Source: Clostridium manihotivorum
GTDB lineage: Bacteria; Bacillota; Clostridia; Clostridiales; Clostridiaceae
DNA: 64,000 nucleotides
Assembly: GCF_004015185.1 (NCBI RefSeq)
Contig: NZ_CP025746.1
Location: 3,241,776-3,305,775 of the forward strand
Direction of reading: 5' to 3'
The position numbers were made by a program, and so were the translations under genes. This document shows, piece by piece, positions 52,185-62,426 of this stretch. The notes beneath the pieces are model-generated. The model was not told the DNA's origin. It saw nothing but the letters and a program-made list of their open reading frames with translations, and did no database searches. Numbering within the stretch: position 1 is the first letter of the stretch; every line of letters starts with the position of its first letter.

Positions 52185-52858
52185 TGAATTTGGATTATAT
52201 ATTAATGATAAGAGCAATATATACTGGGCTATTAACAGGTATTGCTATTGCGATACCTATGGGACCAGCAGGTTTTGAATCTGTTAGATGGACTATTTCA
52301 AAAGGTTTTAAACAAGGTGTAAAAGTAGCAGCAGGGTCTTTGATTGCAGATGCAATTGATGTTATGCTCATTAATTTTGGGCTGCTTGAGTTAATTGAAA
52401 CAAACAAACTATTAGAAGTAACCTTTTGGGTAATTTCAGGAGTAATAATTTTTTTAATAGGTTATAAATCATTAAAAAAAAGTAAAGAAAATAATCTAAA
52501 AAAAGATGAGGATGCAGCAGAAGAAAAAGAGCTAGATTCACGTGCTTTATTTACAGGATTCATTGTTAACTTTTCTAATCCAATGACTCACTTTTTCTGG
52601 TTAACCTTAAGCAGCACTGTAATAAGAATATGGAGAAGTTACGGAAAATTTACTTACTTTATATTTGCTCTTTTTATGTTAGTTGGAATGTTTATGAGTT
52701 TATGGACTATAAATTATTTAGCTTCTCGTGGTAAAAAACTTACTACTCCTAAGGTTTCTGGCAAGCTTGAAAATATAATTTCCTATGTCATAACACTATT
52801 TGGGCTAGGATTCATGGTGAATGGATTATATAAGTTGTATAATTTTTTAGTAAAGTGA
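52184..52858 (+). CDS. LysE-family exporter
   Basis: A 224-residue membrane protein of six helices with LysE/RhtB features (IPMGPAGFESVRWTISKGFKQG at helix 1-2, FSNPMTHFFWL later). Family members export amino acids or other small solutes. Its ATG overlaps the kinase stop codon, so it is in the same operon. Confidence 0.85.
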   Translation: MNLDYILMIRAIYTGLLTGIAIAIPMGPAGFESVRWTISKGFKQGVKVAAGSLIADAIDVMLINFGLLELIETNKLLEVTFWVISGVIIFLIGYKSLKKSKENNLKKDEDAAEEKELDSRALFTGFIVNFSNPMTHFFWLTLSSTVIRIWRSYGKFTYFIFALFMLVGMFMSLWTINYLASRGKKLTTPKVSGKLENIISYVITLFGLGFMVNGLYKLYNFLVK

Positions 52859-52868
52859 GAATGTAAAT

Positions 52869-53651
52869 ATGAAAAAGTTAAACATTTTAATTGTTATAAT
52901 AGCAATATCAGCATTGCTTTCAGGGTGTTCAAAAATATTAAAAACTTCAAATACAGTAACGGCAACTTCAACTGTGGCTAATACGAGTACTACTAGCAAT
53001 ACTACAGATAAGACTACTATAGATAAATTGAATAATGAGTATAAAACAAATCTTCAGAAGCTTAAAGATGAGTATATAGGTAAAAGAGATCAAATGTATA
53101 CTAAGAGTTCAGATAAATATAAAATATCTTTTGATGATAAAGAAAAGGAAATGATTAAAACAGCCAACGAAGTTATAAATGCATGTATGGTAGAACTAGA
53201 TAAAGTAAACAAAGAACAGCTGGATATGATAAAGAAAACATACGATTTAGAAGCGGAAAAAATAAATGCTGAAAATTTAACAACGGATGAGAAAACTAAA
53301 GCTCTAAATACAGCAATTAATAACAAAGCTCAAAGTGATTATAATCAAAAGATAAGTTACGAAAAGAGAAAGCTATTAATTCTAAGAATCAAAAGATCTT
53401 ATGAAAATAGTTTAAACTCGATTAAAAATACTAAAGATAATGATATAAATAATCTACTCAAAAATGTGAAAAAAGAATACGATAGCAAATATGAAAAACT
53501 TACATCTGCTACAGGAGGACAAGGTTCTGAGTGGGATAGGACTTTTAATTTAGAGCAGCAAGAAGTTGATAAAATTTATTTGGATGAAAGTAGAAAATTC
53601 CAAGACAGCTTAGTAGCTCTAGATAAGTGGCTAAGAGATTCACTTAAATAA
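52869..53651 (+). CDS. Coiled-coil lipoprotein, function unknown
   Basis: A 260-residue lipoprotein: lipobox LSGC (Cys near 20), Ser/Thr-rich linker, then long charged helices (about 55-255) likely forming a coiled coil. No catalytic motif is seen. It ends the regulator-3 operon, 10 bp after lysE. Confidence 0.8.
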   Translation: MKKLNILIVIIAISALLSGCSKILKTSNTVTATSTVANTSTTSNTTDKTTIDKLNNEYKTNLQKLKDEYIGKRDQMYTKSSDKYKISFDDKEKEMIKTANEVINACMVELDKVNKEQLDMIKKTYDLEAEKINAENLTTDEKTKALNTAINNKAQSDYNQKISYEKRKLLILRIKRSYENSLNSIKNTKDNDINNLLKNVKKEYDSKYEKLTSATGGQGSEWDRTFNLEQQEVDKIYLDESRKFQDSLVALDKWLRDSLK

Positions 53652-53692
53652 ATATTAGAAATATGGATAATAATTAATTTTACATATTGAAT

Positions 53693-53741
53693 AAAGGATT
53701 GTATACCGAATTTTTCTTGGTCAGACTCCAATCCTTTTAAT
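53693..53741. terminator. Terminator between convergent lipoprotein and EamA genes
   Basis: AAAGGATTG/CAATCCTTTT stem with a long loop. Confidence 0.6.
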
Positions 53742-53796
53742 TCTTAAGTATCTAAAGTCGTTATAAAATCAACGATATATTTTTGATTTTCCACAA

Positions 53797-54660
53797 CTAT
53801 TTTATTAAAAGCAATAGAGTTCCTATGACGATTATTATCAATCCTAAGAGTGACTTTCTCGTGAGTTTTTCTTTCAAAATAAAATATGAAAATACAACTG
53901 AAGCAACGATACTTAATTTATCTATAGGAACAACTATGCTTGCTTGGCCTTGCTGAAGAGCTTTGTAATAGCAAAGCCAAGATGCACCTGTTGTAATACC
54001 TGAAAGGCAGAGGAATAACCAGCTACTTTTATCAATTTTTTTAATTCCAGCTTGTTTTTTTGAAACAAAAACTATTATCCATGCCATAATCAATACTACT
54101 ATTGTTCTGATTGCAGTACCTAAATTTGACTCAACTCCACTTATTCCGATCTTTCCTAAAATTGAAGTAAGACTAGCAAATACAGCTGACAAAACAGCGT
54201 AAAATAACCATCTGGTATCCTTGACTTCCTTGGCTTCACTGTCCTTCTTAGTTATCATCATGTATGTACCTATACCTATGCCGCACATACCAATAAATTT
54301 TATAAAAGTAATTTTTTCATTTAAAAAGATAAAAGCTAAAATCATAGTTAATACTGTGCTGGATTTATCAATAGGAGTTACTTTATTCACATCACCCATT
54401 TGCAAAGCCTTAAAATAACAGAGCCAGGAAGCACCTGTTGCCAGTCCTGATAACACTAAGAAAAATAAGGTCTGTCCGCTTATCTGATGAATTAAACTTT
54501 GAGAACCAACAATGAAAACCATAGGCCATGAGAAAATTAATATAACAATCGTTCTAATTGCTGTAGCCAGATTAGAGTCTGTATTTTTAATTCCAATCTT
54601 AGCTAAAATAGCTGTAATGCCAGCAAATAATGCTGAACCAAATGCAAATAATACCCACAT
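53797..54660 (-). CDS. EamA-family transporter
   Basis: A 287-residue membrane protein of ten helices in two EamA repeats; each repeat has the block GASWLCY(F/Y)KALQ and N/G-x-x-LATAIRT or LGTAIRT. Substrate unknown. Start ATG at 54660 (a TTG one codon earlier is possible) with AGAAGG. Unlike the EamA gene at 43782 it has no His tail. The gap 54664-54957 holds a hairpin at 54794-54822 (GTGAG...CTCAC) and the next promoter. Confidence 0.9.
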   Translation of the reverse strand: MWVLFAFGSALFAGITAILAKIGIKNTDSNLATAIRTIVILIFSWPMVFIVGSQSLIHQISGQTLFFLVLSGLATGASWLCYFKALQMGDVNKVTPIDKSSTVLTMILAFIFLNEKITFIKFIGMCGIGIGTYMMITKKDSEAKEVKDTRWLFYAVLSAVFASLTSILGKIGISGVESNLGTAIRTIVVLIMAWIIVFVSKKQAGIKKIDKSSWLFLCLSGITTGASWLCYYKALQQGQASIVVPIDKLSIVASVVFSYFILKEKLTRKSLLGLIIIVIGTLLLLIK

Positions 54661-54872
54661 CAAAATTACCTTCTTTTAATTTATTTTGTTATTCCTGCAT
54701 GATTATATGCTTTTAAACAATAATATTATACCATGCTTATATAGCTTTTTTTTTACGCATTAAATATAAAAGATGGATATATTTTTCTAATAAGGTGAGT
54801 GAATATAAATTTATTCTCACTTTATTTATTTTAAACGAATACATAAAAAATCTTAAGATAAATCTAAGTTCT

Positions 54873-54906
54873 TTTTAATCTGATTTTAATCTAGTAAATA
54901 CATAAT
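54873..54906 (+). promoter_or_regulatory. Second-type regulon promoter (TTTTAATC boxes)
   Basis: TTTTAATC at 54873 and 54884 (11-bp step), 9 bases, CATAAT. Drives the DedA-PAP2 operon. Confidence 0.72.
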
Positions 54907-54957
54907 ATAAAACGTAGGAAAACCGATACGAGGTTTTAAAACGAAAGGAGAAAAATT

Positions 54958-55638
54958 ATGAGCATTTTAATTAATCTTTTTAACGGAATAATGCACATTG
55001 ATAAGTATCTAAATTTACTGGTACAACAATATGGGATGTTAACATATCTAATTCTTTTTTTAATAATCTTTATGGAAACAGGATTAGTTGTTACTCCATT
55101 TTTGCCAGGAGACTCAATGTTGTTTGCAGCAGGAGCCATTGCAGCTATGGGGGCTATGAATATATTTACACTTCTCATTGTGGTTTATATTGCTGCAGTG
55201 CTGGGTGACACTGTAAATTATCATATTGGTAAAAAATTAGGAAACAAAATTTTAGAAAAAGAAGATATTAGATTTATTAATAAAGAGTATTTAAAGAAAG
55301 CTCAAACATTTTATGAAAAACACGGCTCTATGACAATTGTTTTGGCAAGATTTATCCCTATAATTAGAACCTTTGCCCCATTTGTAGCTGGTATAGGAGA
55401 AATGAACTACACGAAGTTTATACCGTATAATATGCTCGGTGGCGGACTATGGATAACTTTATTTCTTGGTGGGGGGTACTTCTTTGGTAATCTACCTTTT
55501 ATAGAAAAACATTTCTCTTACGTATTAATAGCAATTATTATAATATCAATTCTTCCTGCAGTTATAGCAATTATAAAGGAGAAGAGAAAAAAAGGTGGAG
55601 ATGATAATGATGATGTCGTTACTTCAAAGATTGGATAA
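54958..55638 (+). CDS. DedA-family membrane protein
   Basis: A 226-residue protein: DedA core with [31 protein letters not shown], and [16 protein letters not shown] with the conserved Arg. DedA proteins help recycle undecaprenyl phosphate or move phospholipids. AAAGGAG precedes the ATG. First gene of a run with three PAP2 phosphatases and a glycosyltransferase. Confidence 0.93.
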   Translation: MSILINLFNGIMHIDKYLNLLVQQYGMLTYLILFLIIFMETGLVVTPFLPGDSMLFAAGAIAAMGAMNIFTLLIVVYIAAVLGDTVNYHIGKKLGNKILEKEDIRFINKEYLKKAQTFYEKHGSMTIVLARFIPIIRTFAPFVAGIGEMNYTKFIPYNMLGGGLWITLFLGGGYFFGNLPFIEKHFSYVLIAIIIISILPAVIAIIKEKRKKGGDDNDDVVTSKIG

Positions 55639-56173
55639 CTCTATATTAGTTCTTATAAAAAACAGTATGCATAGCATTATTATGGATAAATTCATGATAA
55701 TAATAACTTCGTTAGGTAATGGAGGAGTTATATGGCTTTTAATTGCAGCTTTGTTAATTATAAATAAAAAATATAGAAATGTAGGATTTATGGCTATTGG
55801 AGCTTTAATTCTAGCCACAGTTCTAGGTGAAGGTGTTTTAAAACATTTAGTACAGCGTGTACGACCATCAGCAGATATTCCAGCGGTTAATCTTTTAATA
55901 GCAAAACCTTTATCATATTCTTTTCCATCGGGGCATACTACCTCTTCATTTGCTGTTGCAGGAGTTCTGGCAAAATATTTAAAGAAGTACTCTATTGGAA
56001 TTTTAGGATTGGCGTCACTTATAGCTTTTTCAAGACTATATTTATATGTACATTATCCAACAGATGTTATAGCAGGAATTATCTTAGGTCTTTTGTGCAG
56101 CAAGTTAGTAATAGATGCATCTAATAAAATGATAAATTATAGAGAAGACAACAACAAAGAAATATCAGTTTAG
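55607..56173 (+). CDS. PAP2-family phosphatase 1
   Basis: A membrane phosphatase of about 188 residues: K-x6-RP (KHLVQRVRP), [11 protein letters not shown] and [13 protein letters not shown], the full PAP2 catalytic set. It may act on undecaprenyl or phosphatidic diphosphates. The start is inside the end of dedA (AAAGGTGGAG about 6 bases before 55607), so the two are coupled. Confidence 0.92.
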   Translation: MMMSLLQRLDNSILVLIKNSMHSIIMDKFMIIITSLGNGGVIWLLIAALLIINKKYRNVGFMAIGALILATVLGEGVLKHLVQRVRPSADIPAVNLLIAKPLSYSFPSGHTTSSFAVAGVLAKYLKKYSIGILGLASLIAFSRLYLYVHYPTDVIAGIILGLLCSKLVIDASNKMINYREDNNKEISV

Positions 56174-56194
56174 GTATTGATAGAAGGTGATTAA

Positions 56195-56770
56195 ATGTAT
56201 CTAGACATACCAAGTAAAATCATAAACTTTGATAATTATATATTGGTAACTATTAATAAGTATTTAAAAAGTAAATATTTAGATAGATTAATGCCTTTAA
56301 TTACTAGTATGGGTAATCTAGGAGCTGTTTGGATACTTATAGCGGTGTTTTTATTATTAGATACACCATTTAGCAACGTGGGAGAAATAATAATACTAAC
56401 CCTAATTATAAGCACATTAATTGGTGAAGGCATAATAAAGCATTTGGTAAGGAGAGTCAGGCCTTGTGTAAATCATAATAAAAATGAGCTTTTAATAACA
56501 AAGCCAATATCATATTCATTTCCATCAGGTCATACTTTATCTTCCTTTGCAGTAGCAAAAGTATTATCTGTGTATTTTGTGCAGTACAAGCTATTATTTA
56601 TGGCAATAGCACTTTTAATAGCTTTATCAAGACTTTATCTACATGTACACTATCCTACAGATGTAATAGCGGGGATTATTATTGGCTTGATATGTTCAGA
56701 AATAGTTTTCATTATTATTGAAAAAGGTTATATAGAAAAATTTGCGAGTTTATATCAAAACATAATGTAA
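56195..56770 (+). CDS. PAP2-family phosphatase 2
   Basis: A 191-residue paralogue of the preceding gene with KHLVRRVRP, SFPSGHTLSSF and SRLYLHVHYPTDV. All catalytic residues are present. Spacing of 21 bp shows the same operon. Tandem duplication is evident from shared sequence. Confidence 0.92.
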   Translation: MYLDIPSKIINFDNYILVTINKYLKSKYLDRLMPLITSMGNLGAVWILIAVFLLLDTPFSNVGEIIILTLIISTLIGEGIIKHLVRRVRPCVNHNKNELLITKPISYSFPSGHTLSSFAVAKVLSVYFVQYKLLFMAIALLIALSRLYLHVHYPTDVIAGIIIGLICSEIVFIIIEKGYIEKFASLYQNIM

Positions 56771-56783
56771 AGAGGTGTTAAAG

Positions 56784-57365
56784 ATGAATATGGAGCTTTT
56801 TAGGCTTATAAATAATTTAGCTTATAAAGATAATGTTTTAGACGTAATTATGATTGTTTTTTCAAAGTATGTTCCATACCTATTCATGGCGATAATTGCT
56901 ATAGTATTTCTACTTGGAATTTTCAAGAAAAATAGTGAGTATAGGAAGAGTATGTTTAGTATTTTTGTTTTTACTCTAATGAATCTTTTTATTAGCTTCA
57001 TAGTTGGAAGCATTTATTATGTAGACAGGCCATTTGTTCATAATAAAGTGAATCTTTTATTTCCACATGCAAAGGATGCATCATTTCCAAGTGATCATGC
57101 CACAGGGACGATGAGCATTGCACTTGGCTTTGGAAAATATAATAAGGCAATTAGCTTGACATTAAGTATATTATCTTCAATTGTTGGATTTTCAAGGGTT
57201 TATGTAGGACATCATTATCCTGCAGATGTTATTTCAGCATATACAATAGTCTTTATAGTCAATTATATTTATAATCTGAAACTCAGAAATAGAGTTGAGG
57301 AGTTGTATGAAATTTTAGAGAAAAAGGTTGCCTATAAATTAGGATTTAAGGCACTGTATAATTAG
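56784..57365 (+). CDS. PAP2-family phosphatase 3 (BcrC-like)
   Basis: A 193-residue enzyme of a different PAP2 branch: YYVDRPF, PSDHATGTMSIALGF and SRVYVGHHYPADV, with Asp in PSDH, as in BcrC-type undecaprenyl-pyrophosphate phosphatases. The ATG at 56784 has AGAGGTG 6 bases upstream. Likely recycles the cell-wall lipid carrier. Confidence 0.9.
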   Translation: MNMELFRLINNLAYKDNVLDVIMIVFSKYVPYLFMAIIAIVFLLGIFKKNSEYRKSMFSIFVFTLMNLFISFIVGSIYYVDRPFVHNKVNLLFPHAKDASFPSDHATGTMSIALGFGKYNKAISLTLSILSSIVGFSRVYVGHHYPADVISAYTIVFIVNYIYNLKLRNRVEELYEILEKKVAYKLGFKALYN

Positions 57366-57440
57366 TGTTTATATATAGGAATGACAATCATAACTTTGTT
57401 AAATGATGGATTTGTAAAATATCAAAATTGGAGGATAAAA

Positions 57441-58610
57441 ATGAAAATATTACTAACTACTGATACTTATTTTCCAATGACAAATGGAGTTGTTGTATCT
57501 ACAGATAATTTGTACATGCAGCTAAAAAACTTAGGACATGAAGTAAAAATATTAACTCTATCTTCTGATGGTAAAGAACATATTTTAGGAGATGTTCTTT
57601 ACTTTAGCTCTTATCATATCAATATTTATCCAGATGCAAGAATAATAAGGCCTATGAGAAACAGAATTATAAGTGAAGTTATAAAATGGAGACCGGATAT
57701 TATACATTCACAAAGTGAGTTTTCCACAATGATTGTAGCTAAATATATAAAGAGAAAATTAAACATACCTCAAGTACACACTTATCATACATTGTATGAG
57801 GATTATCTTCATTACTTTCTTGGCGGTAAAATTATTAGAAAATCAACCCTTTCAAAGCTTACAGGATTCCTATTAAACACTTTCGATACAGTAATTGCAC
57901 CAACAGAAAAAGTTAAAGAAAAACTGGAAAGCTATAATGTGGCCGCTAATATAGAAATAATTCCTACAGGTATAAATCTAAAGAAGTTTCAGCAGGAGAT
58001 ATCTGTAGATGAGAGAAACAAGCTATTAAAAAGGTATGGATTTAGCGGTGAAGATAAAATTTTAGTTTATGTAGGAAGGGTAGCGGAAGAAAAAAATATA
58101 GAAGAAGTAATAAGCTTTTATAATAAGGCGTTAGAGTATATTGGAAATACAAAGCTTTTAATAGTTGGGGGAGGACCATGTCTATCTAAATTGAAGACTA
58201 TGGTAATGCAATATAAACTAGAATCAAATGTAAAATTTACAGATATGATTACTAGTGATGAAATTAATAAATATTATAAACTTGGTGATTATTTTGTAAC
58301 TGCTTCAACTAGTGAAACTCAAGGGATAACATACATTGAAGCCTTGGCAAGCGGACTTCCTGTTATATGTAAATGGGATAGGTGCATAGATAATTTAATT
58401 ATAGATGGAGTAACAGGCTTTACTTATAAAGATGAGAAAGAGTTTGTTAATATCCTTATAAATATAACTTCTAATAAAGAATTAGAAAAAAACATGAAAG
58501 TTGATATAAAAAATATAGTAAATGAATATTCAATAGAAAACTTTGGGCAAAGAGTTTTTAAAATTTATAATAACGTACTGATTGATAATAAGGTGCATTA
58601 TTCCGCATAA
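57441..58610 (+). CDS. GT4-family glycosyltransferase (glycolipid type)
   Basis: A 389-residue two-domain GT-B enzyme: N-terminal TYFPMTNGVVVST, donor domain with VGRVAEEKN and the E-x7-E block SETQGITYIEALASGLPV. Closest in style to mono- or diglucosyl-diacylglycerol synthases that sugar-decorate membrane lipids; the acceptor is inferred from the neighbours. TTGGAGG lies 7 bases before the ATG at 57441. Confidence 0.88.
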   Translation: MKILLTTDTYFPMTNGVVVSTDNLYMQLKNLGHEVKILTLSSDGKEHILGDVLYFSSYHINIYPDARIIRPMRNRIISEVIKWRPDIIHSQSEFSTMIVAKYIKRKLNIPQVHTYHTLYEDYLHYFLGGKIIRKSTLSKLTGFLLNTFDTVIAPTEKVKEKLESYNVAANIEIIPTGINLKKFQQEISVDERNKLLKRYGFSGEDKILVYVGRVAEEKNIEEVISFYNKALEYIGNTKLLIVGGGPCLSKLKTMVMQYKLESNVKFTDMITSDEINKYYKLGDYFVTASTSETQGITYIEALASGLPVICKWDRCIDNLIIDGVTGFTYKDEKEFVNILINITSNKELEKNMKVDIKNIVNEYSIENFGQRVFKIYNNVLIDNKVHYSA

Positions 58611-58631
58611 TGCAGTAGGAGGAAGAATATC

Positions 58632-60350
58632 ATGATGAACACTAATGGTAAAAAGGTATTATTTAATAGTTTTAAAATTAAAACGGGACTGTATATTATC
58701 CTGATAGTTTCTATAGGTGCCTTTCTTATATTGGGAAGTGTGGCAGGTTACACTATTAATAATATTAAAACACTTCAAGATGATATGTATAGAAATGCGT
58801 TGATTCCAAGTACTCAAGCTTCTGAGGTTAAAGCAAACCTAATCGAGTCAAAGCTTTACATAACAAAAGTTACATCAGTTGAATATAAAGATGAATATGT
58901 TCAAAAAATTGATAAGATAGACAGTGAAATTAGAGATTTGATGAGCAAGTATGAAAATAGAAGCCTTGACCAGCAAGAAAAAGATTACATTGAAAAAGTA
59001 AAAGCAGCTTATGATAAATATAACAGTAATTGGAAAACTATAAAGTCTAAGTTAAGTGTAAATGAAAAATTGAGTGCAGAGGATATTAAAACTTTTGATT
59101 CTATAGCTAATGAGGTAGATAGTGCTGTAGATGATATGATTAGTTATGGAACAAAAGATGCAGAGATCCTGAGAGGTGATACAAACACTAAGGCAGCAAA
59201 TAGCTATAAGTTATTTCTATATTTATTAATATTTTCAGTTATAGTCTTAGTTGTAATAGTGATTGAAATAATAAATTTAATAAAACGTTCTATTAAAGAC
59301 TTTTCAAATACTTTAAGTGTTATATCAGAAGGAGATTTTTCTATTAATATTGGTGTAAATAATACCAGCGAATTTGGATTAATGAAAAAGCAATTAGCAG
59401 TTTCGATAGAAAAAATTAAGTCAATGATACAATCTATAAATAGTACATCAAATATTGTTGATAATCAATCAACTGTACTCTTAGAGCTATCAAATGAAAT
59501 CTCAAGTTCCTCAAAGGAAGTAGCAAATGTAATACAAGAAGTATCTAATGGAGCTCTTTCACAATCAGAAAACCTAACTAGCATTAATGATTATGTATCT
59601 AATTTTGGTATAAAAATATCAGAAATAGTCAATTTAATTGAAGAAGTTAATAAGAATACGGGGGTTATTAATGGGCAAGCTAAAAATGGAAATAATAACT
59701 TTAAAGCATTAATAAACTCTGTTAATGAAGTGAAGCAATCTTTCATAGATGTTAAAGAGCGTATTCAAGATCTTGGGGAAAATATAAAGGAAATTAATGA
59801 AATCATGATTTTGATAAATAATATAGCTGACAAGACTAATTTACTTTCATTAAATGCAGCTATTGAAGCTGCTAGATCTGGGGAGGCTGGAAAAGGGTTT
59901 GCTGTTGTTGCAGATGAAATTAGAAAGCTTGCTGAACAATCTAAAGTATCTTCAGACAAGATTGCAATGCTAATTACTAATATTACAGAAGAATCAAGTG
60001 TAGTTATAAAAACCACTGAATTAATGGACAATGAGTTAAATAAGCAAGGAAGTATATTAGATAATTCAATAACTTCTTTTGAAGATATAATTTGTTCAAT
60101 AGATGAAGTAACTCCCAAAATTCAATTAATGAATAGTATGTCCATAAAAATTAATGATGACAAGGACTTAATTGTAGAAAGGATTAATCAAGTTTCTTTA
60201 GTAGCAGAGAACATTTCATCATCTACAGAAGAGATAGCAGCAACCTCACAAGAAATAAGCAGCTTTACAGATAAAATATATCAGTCAGCAGAAACACTTG
60301 ATTTATCTTCAAAAAAAGTTTCAGAGAAAGTTAATAAATTTAAAGTTTAA
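58632..60350 (+). CDS. Methyl-accepting chemotaxis protein 3
   Basis: A 572-residue receptor: helix (16-37), ligand domain (40-185), helix (192-215), HAMP-like region and signalling domain with [40 protein letters not shown] precedes the ATG. It follows the glycosyltransferase by 21 bp and may be in the same operon. Confidence 0.93.
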   Translation: MMNTNGKKVLFNSFKIKTGLYIILIVSIGAFLILGSVAGYTINNIKTLQDDMYRNALIPSTQASEVKANLIESKLYITKVTSVEYKDEYVQKIDKIDSEIRDLMSKYENRSLDQQEKDYIEKVKAAYDKYNSNWKTIKSKLSVNEKLSAEDIKTFDSIANEVDSAVDDMISYGTKDAEILRGDTNTKAANSYKLFLYLLIFSVIVLVVIVIEIINLIKRSIKDFSNTLSVISEGDFSINIGVNNTSEFGLMKKQLAVSIEKIKSMIQSINSTSNIVDNQSTVLLELSNEISSSSKEVANVIQEVSNGALSQSENLTSINDYVSNFGIKISEIVNLIEEVNKNTGVINGQAKNGNNNFKALINSVNEVKQSFIDVKERIQDLGENIKEINEIMILINNIADKTNLLSLNAAIEAARSGEAGKGFAVVADEIRKLAEQSKVSSDKIAMLITNITEESSVVIKTTELMDNELNKQGSILDNSITSFEDIICSIDEVTPKIQLMNSMSIKINDDKDLIVERINQVSLVAENISSSTEEIAATSQEISSFTDKIYQSAETLDLSSKKVSEKVNKFKV

Positions 60351-60479
60351 ATATAGAAGTGATTTTTTACTTGGAATTAGATATAAATGGATTATATAAA
60401 AGTATTTATGTTCAATTATATTATAAACAAAAGAGATTGGGGATTGAACATCTAAGTTGGTAGAAGTGAGGTGAAGTAG

Positions 60480-61751
60480 TTGCAGTTTATAATTGAAACA
60501 TTTAATCATTATGGTTACATCGTACTATTAGTAGCTTTGATGCTGGAACTTATAGCAGTTCCTCTGCCTGGGGAAGCTCTAATGACATATTGCGGATATG
60601 TGATATATACAGGAAAAATGAATTGGGTAATTAGTGTTATAGCTGCTGCAATCGGAACAATTATTGGAATTACTATATCTTTCTTTATCGGAAAAAGCCT
60701 AGGTATTGGATTCTTTGAAAAATATGGTCACTATATTCATATGAATAAGCAAAGACTTGATAAAATTTCAAATTGGTTTCAAAAGTACGGAAACAAATTA
60801 TTAATTGTAGCATATTTTATTCCCGGTGTAAGACATATAACAGGATATTTTTCAGGTATAACAAATGTATCATATAAAAAATTTGCAATTAATGCTTACC
60901 TTGGAGCAATTCTGTGGACTACAACCTTTATCACTTTAGGGAAGGTTCTTGGCCCAAATTGGGAAAGATATCATTTACTATTGAAGAAATACTTATTAAT
61001 TGGAAGCTTAATTATTGCGGTAATGATAATGCTAATTTACATTTATAAAAGTCATAAGCAGATAGTCTATGAGTTTGTTTTAAAAATGCTTAATAACAGT
61101 CTTACAATATTTCATTCTTTTGGAAAAGTAAAAGCTTTAATTGGAACTGTAGTAGCTGTATTTTTGGTATTTTCAACTCTTGTAATGGGTATTATTCAAG
61201 ATTTTTTAGCACAGGAATTTAGAGAATTTGATGAACTGACAAGATATATAATAGTGCATGTTTTTGATGAAGATTGGGGGACTGCTATGAGAGTATTTAG
61301 CAATTCTGCAAATATGTATTTTTTACTATTTATAATTTTATTGACAGCTATCTTTATTATGATAAAAGGAAAGAATAAATTGCTTGAATTAAGGTTTTTA
61401 ACTATTTCTTTTTTAGGTGCAGTAGCGCTATCTTCTATGTTAAGAAATATTTTTCACAGAATTGGACCAACAGGAACAGAATATACATTTCCAAGTGCAG
61501 AGAATATAATGGCTGTGGTAACATATGGATTCCTCACTTATCTAGTTATAAGATATAATAGAAAATTATGGATAAACTCATTAATAATAAGCCTATATTT
61601 AGTTATGTGTTTACTTCCAGGGCTAAGTATAATTTATTTCAATATTCAATATCCAAGTGATGTTGCAGCAGGATATGAATTTGGGTTCGTATGGTTAAGT
61701 TTATCCATTATTATGTTAGAAGTTTACAGGGTTTTGCCTAAGCTTAGGTAA
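60480..61751 (+). CDS. DedA-PAP2 fusion with degenerate PAP2 part
   Basis: A 423-residue protein: N-terminal DedA domain (1-190; LELIAVPLPGEALMTYCG, AYFIPGVRHITGYFSG) and a C-terminal PAP2-like domain (about 215-415). In the latter, the catalytic positions are changed: FPSAEN instead of PSGH and FNIQYPSDV instead of xHYPxD, and RxGP instead of RP. The DedA part looks active but the phosphatase part probably is not, or binds lipid only. Start is TTG with GAGGTGAAG. Confidence 0.85.
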   Translation: MQFIIETFNHYGYIVLLVALMLELIAVPLPGEALMTYCGYVIYTGKMNWVISVIAAAIGTIIGITISFFIGKSLGIGFFEKYGHYIHMNKQRLDKISNWFQKYGNKLLIVAYFIPGVRHITGYFSGITNVSYKKFAINAYLGAILWTTTFITLGKVLGPNWERYHLLLKKYLLIGSLIIAVMIMLIYIYKSHKQIVYEFVLKMLNNSLTIFHSFGKVKALIGTVVAVFLVFSTLVMGIIQDFLAQEFREFDELTRYIIVHVFDEDWGTAMRVFSNSANMYFLLFIILLTAIFIMIKGKNKLLELRFLTISFLGAVALSSMLRNIFHRIGPTGTEYTFPSAENIMAVVTYGFLTYLVIRYNRKLWINSLIISLYLVMCLLPGLSIIYFNIQYPSDVAAGYEFGFVWLSLSIIMLEVYRVLPKLR

Positions 61752-61761
61752 ATATTAAATT

Positions 61762-62331
61762 TTAGTAGAAGGTTAATGCCCTTTGGAATGCATTTAAGTG
61801 ATTTTGAGAAGCATTTTTAAGCGTTGTAAAAACTGTTTTTATATCACTTGGTATATCTTGTTTTAGGAATCTTTCATACATCGCTATATTTTCGATTTCG
61901 CCTTGCACTCCTGCCTCTAGACTTTCTTTTATAGTGCTAGGTTCTTCAATATATTCTTTTGAAGTATCAGCTGGAAGTACAATATTGTACTTAGTGAATA
62001 AAGGAGTTAAGTAATTAATATGAGTTACTTCTGCACTGATGATATTAATAAATGGGCGCTGCTCTCTAAATTTTTCTACCACAAGTGAATACTTAGTCTT
62101 GGCTAAATATTCATCTTGAATTGCATAAGTTAGCATATCTCCTAAGGTTAGTTCAGTATCAGTTTTTGCGGCTTCTACACCAATAAGTTTACTATTTGAT
62201 GGAGACGATAATGTACTAGTGAGTAATTCACTATAAGTAGGCATAACTGCTGCAGAACAATTTATATTAGACAAGAAACTACTCAATATAAATAGGGCTG
62301 TAATAGCTAATAAAACAAGTTTATTTTTCAT
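61762..62331 (-). CDS. Exported ferritin-like DUF2202 protein, copy 2
   Basis: A 189-residue paralogue of the protein at 41979, with signal peptide (1-28) and the same metal-ligand helices (DMLTYAIQDEYLAKTKY, SAEVTHINYL, GEIENIAMYERFL). The mature domains are highly alike while the signal peptides differ. AGGAG precedes the ATG. No regulon box is visible. Confidence 0.87.
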   Translation of the reverse strand: MKNKLVLLAITALFILSSFLSNINCSAAVMPTYSELLTSTLSSPSNSKLIGVEAAKTDTELTLGDMLTYAIQDEYLAKTKYSLVVEKFREQRPFINIISAEVTHINYLTPLFTKYNIVLPADTSKEYIEEPSTIKESLEAGVQGEIENIAMYERFLKQDIPSDIKTVFTTLKNASQNHLNAFQRALTFY

Positions 62332-62426
62332 AGCATTCTCCTTCTTATTTTATAAATTAATAGCAATATTAGTATGCTGCTATTTTAAATTAGAATATAT
62401 GGCAAATATATTTTATAATAAAATCT

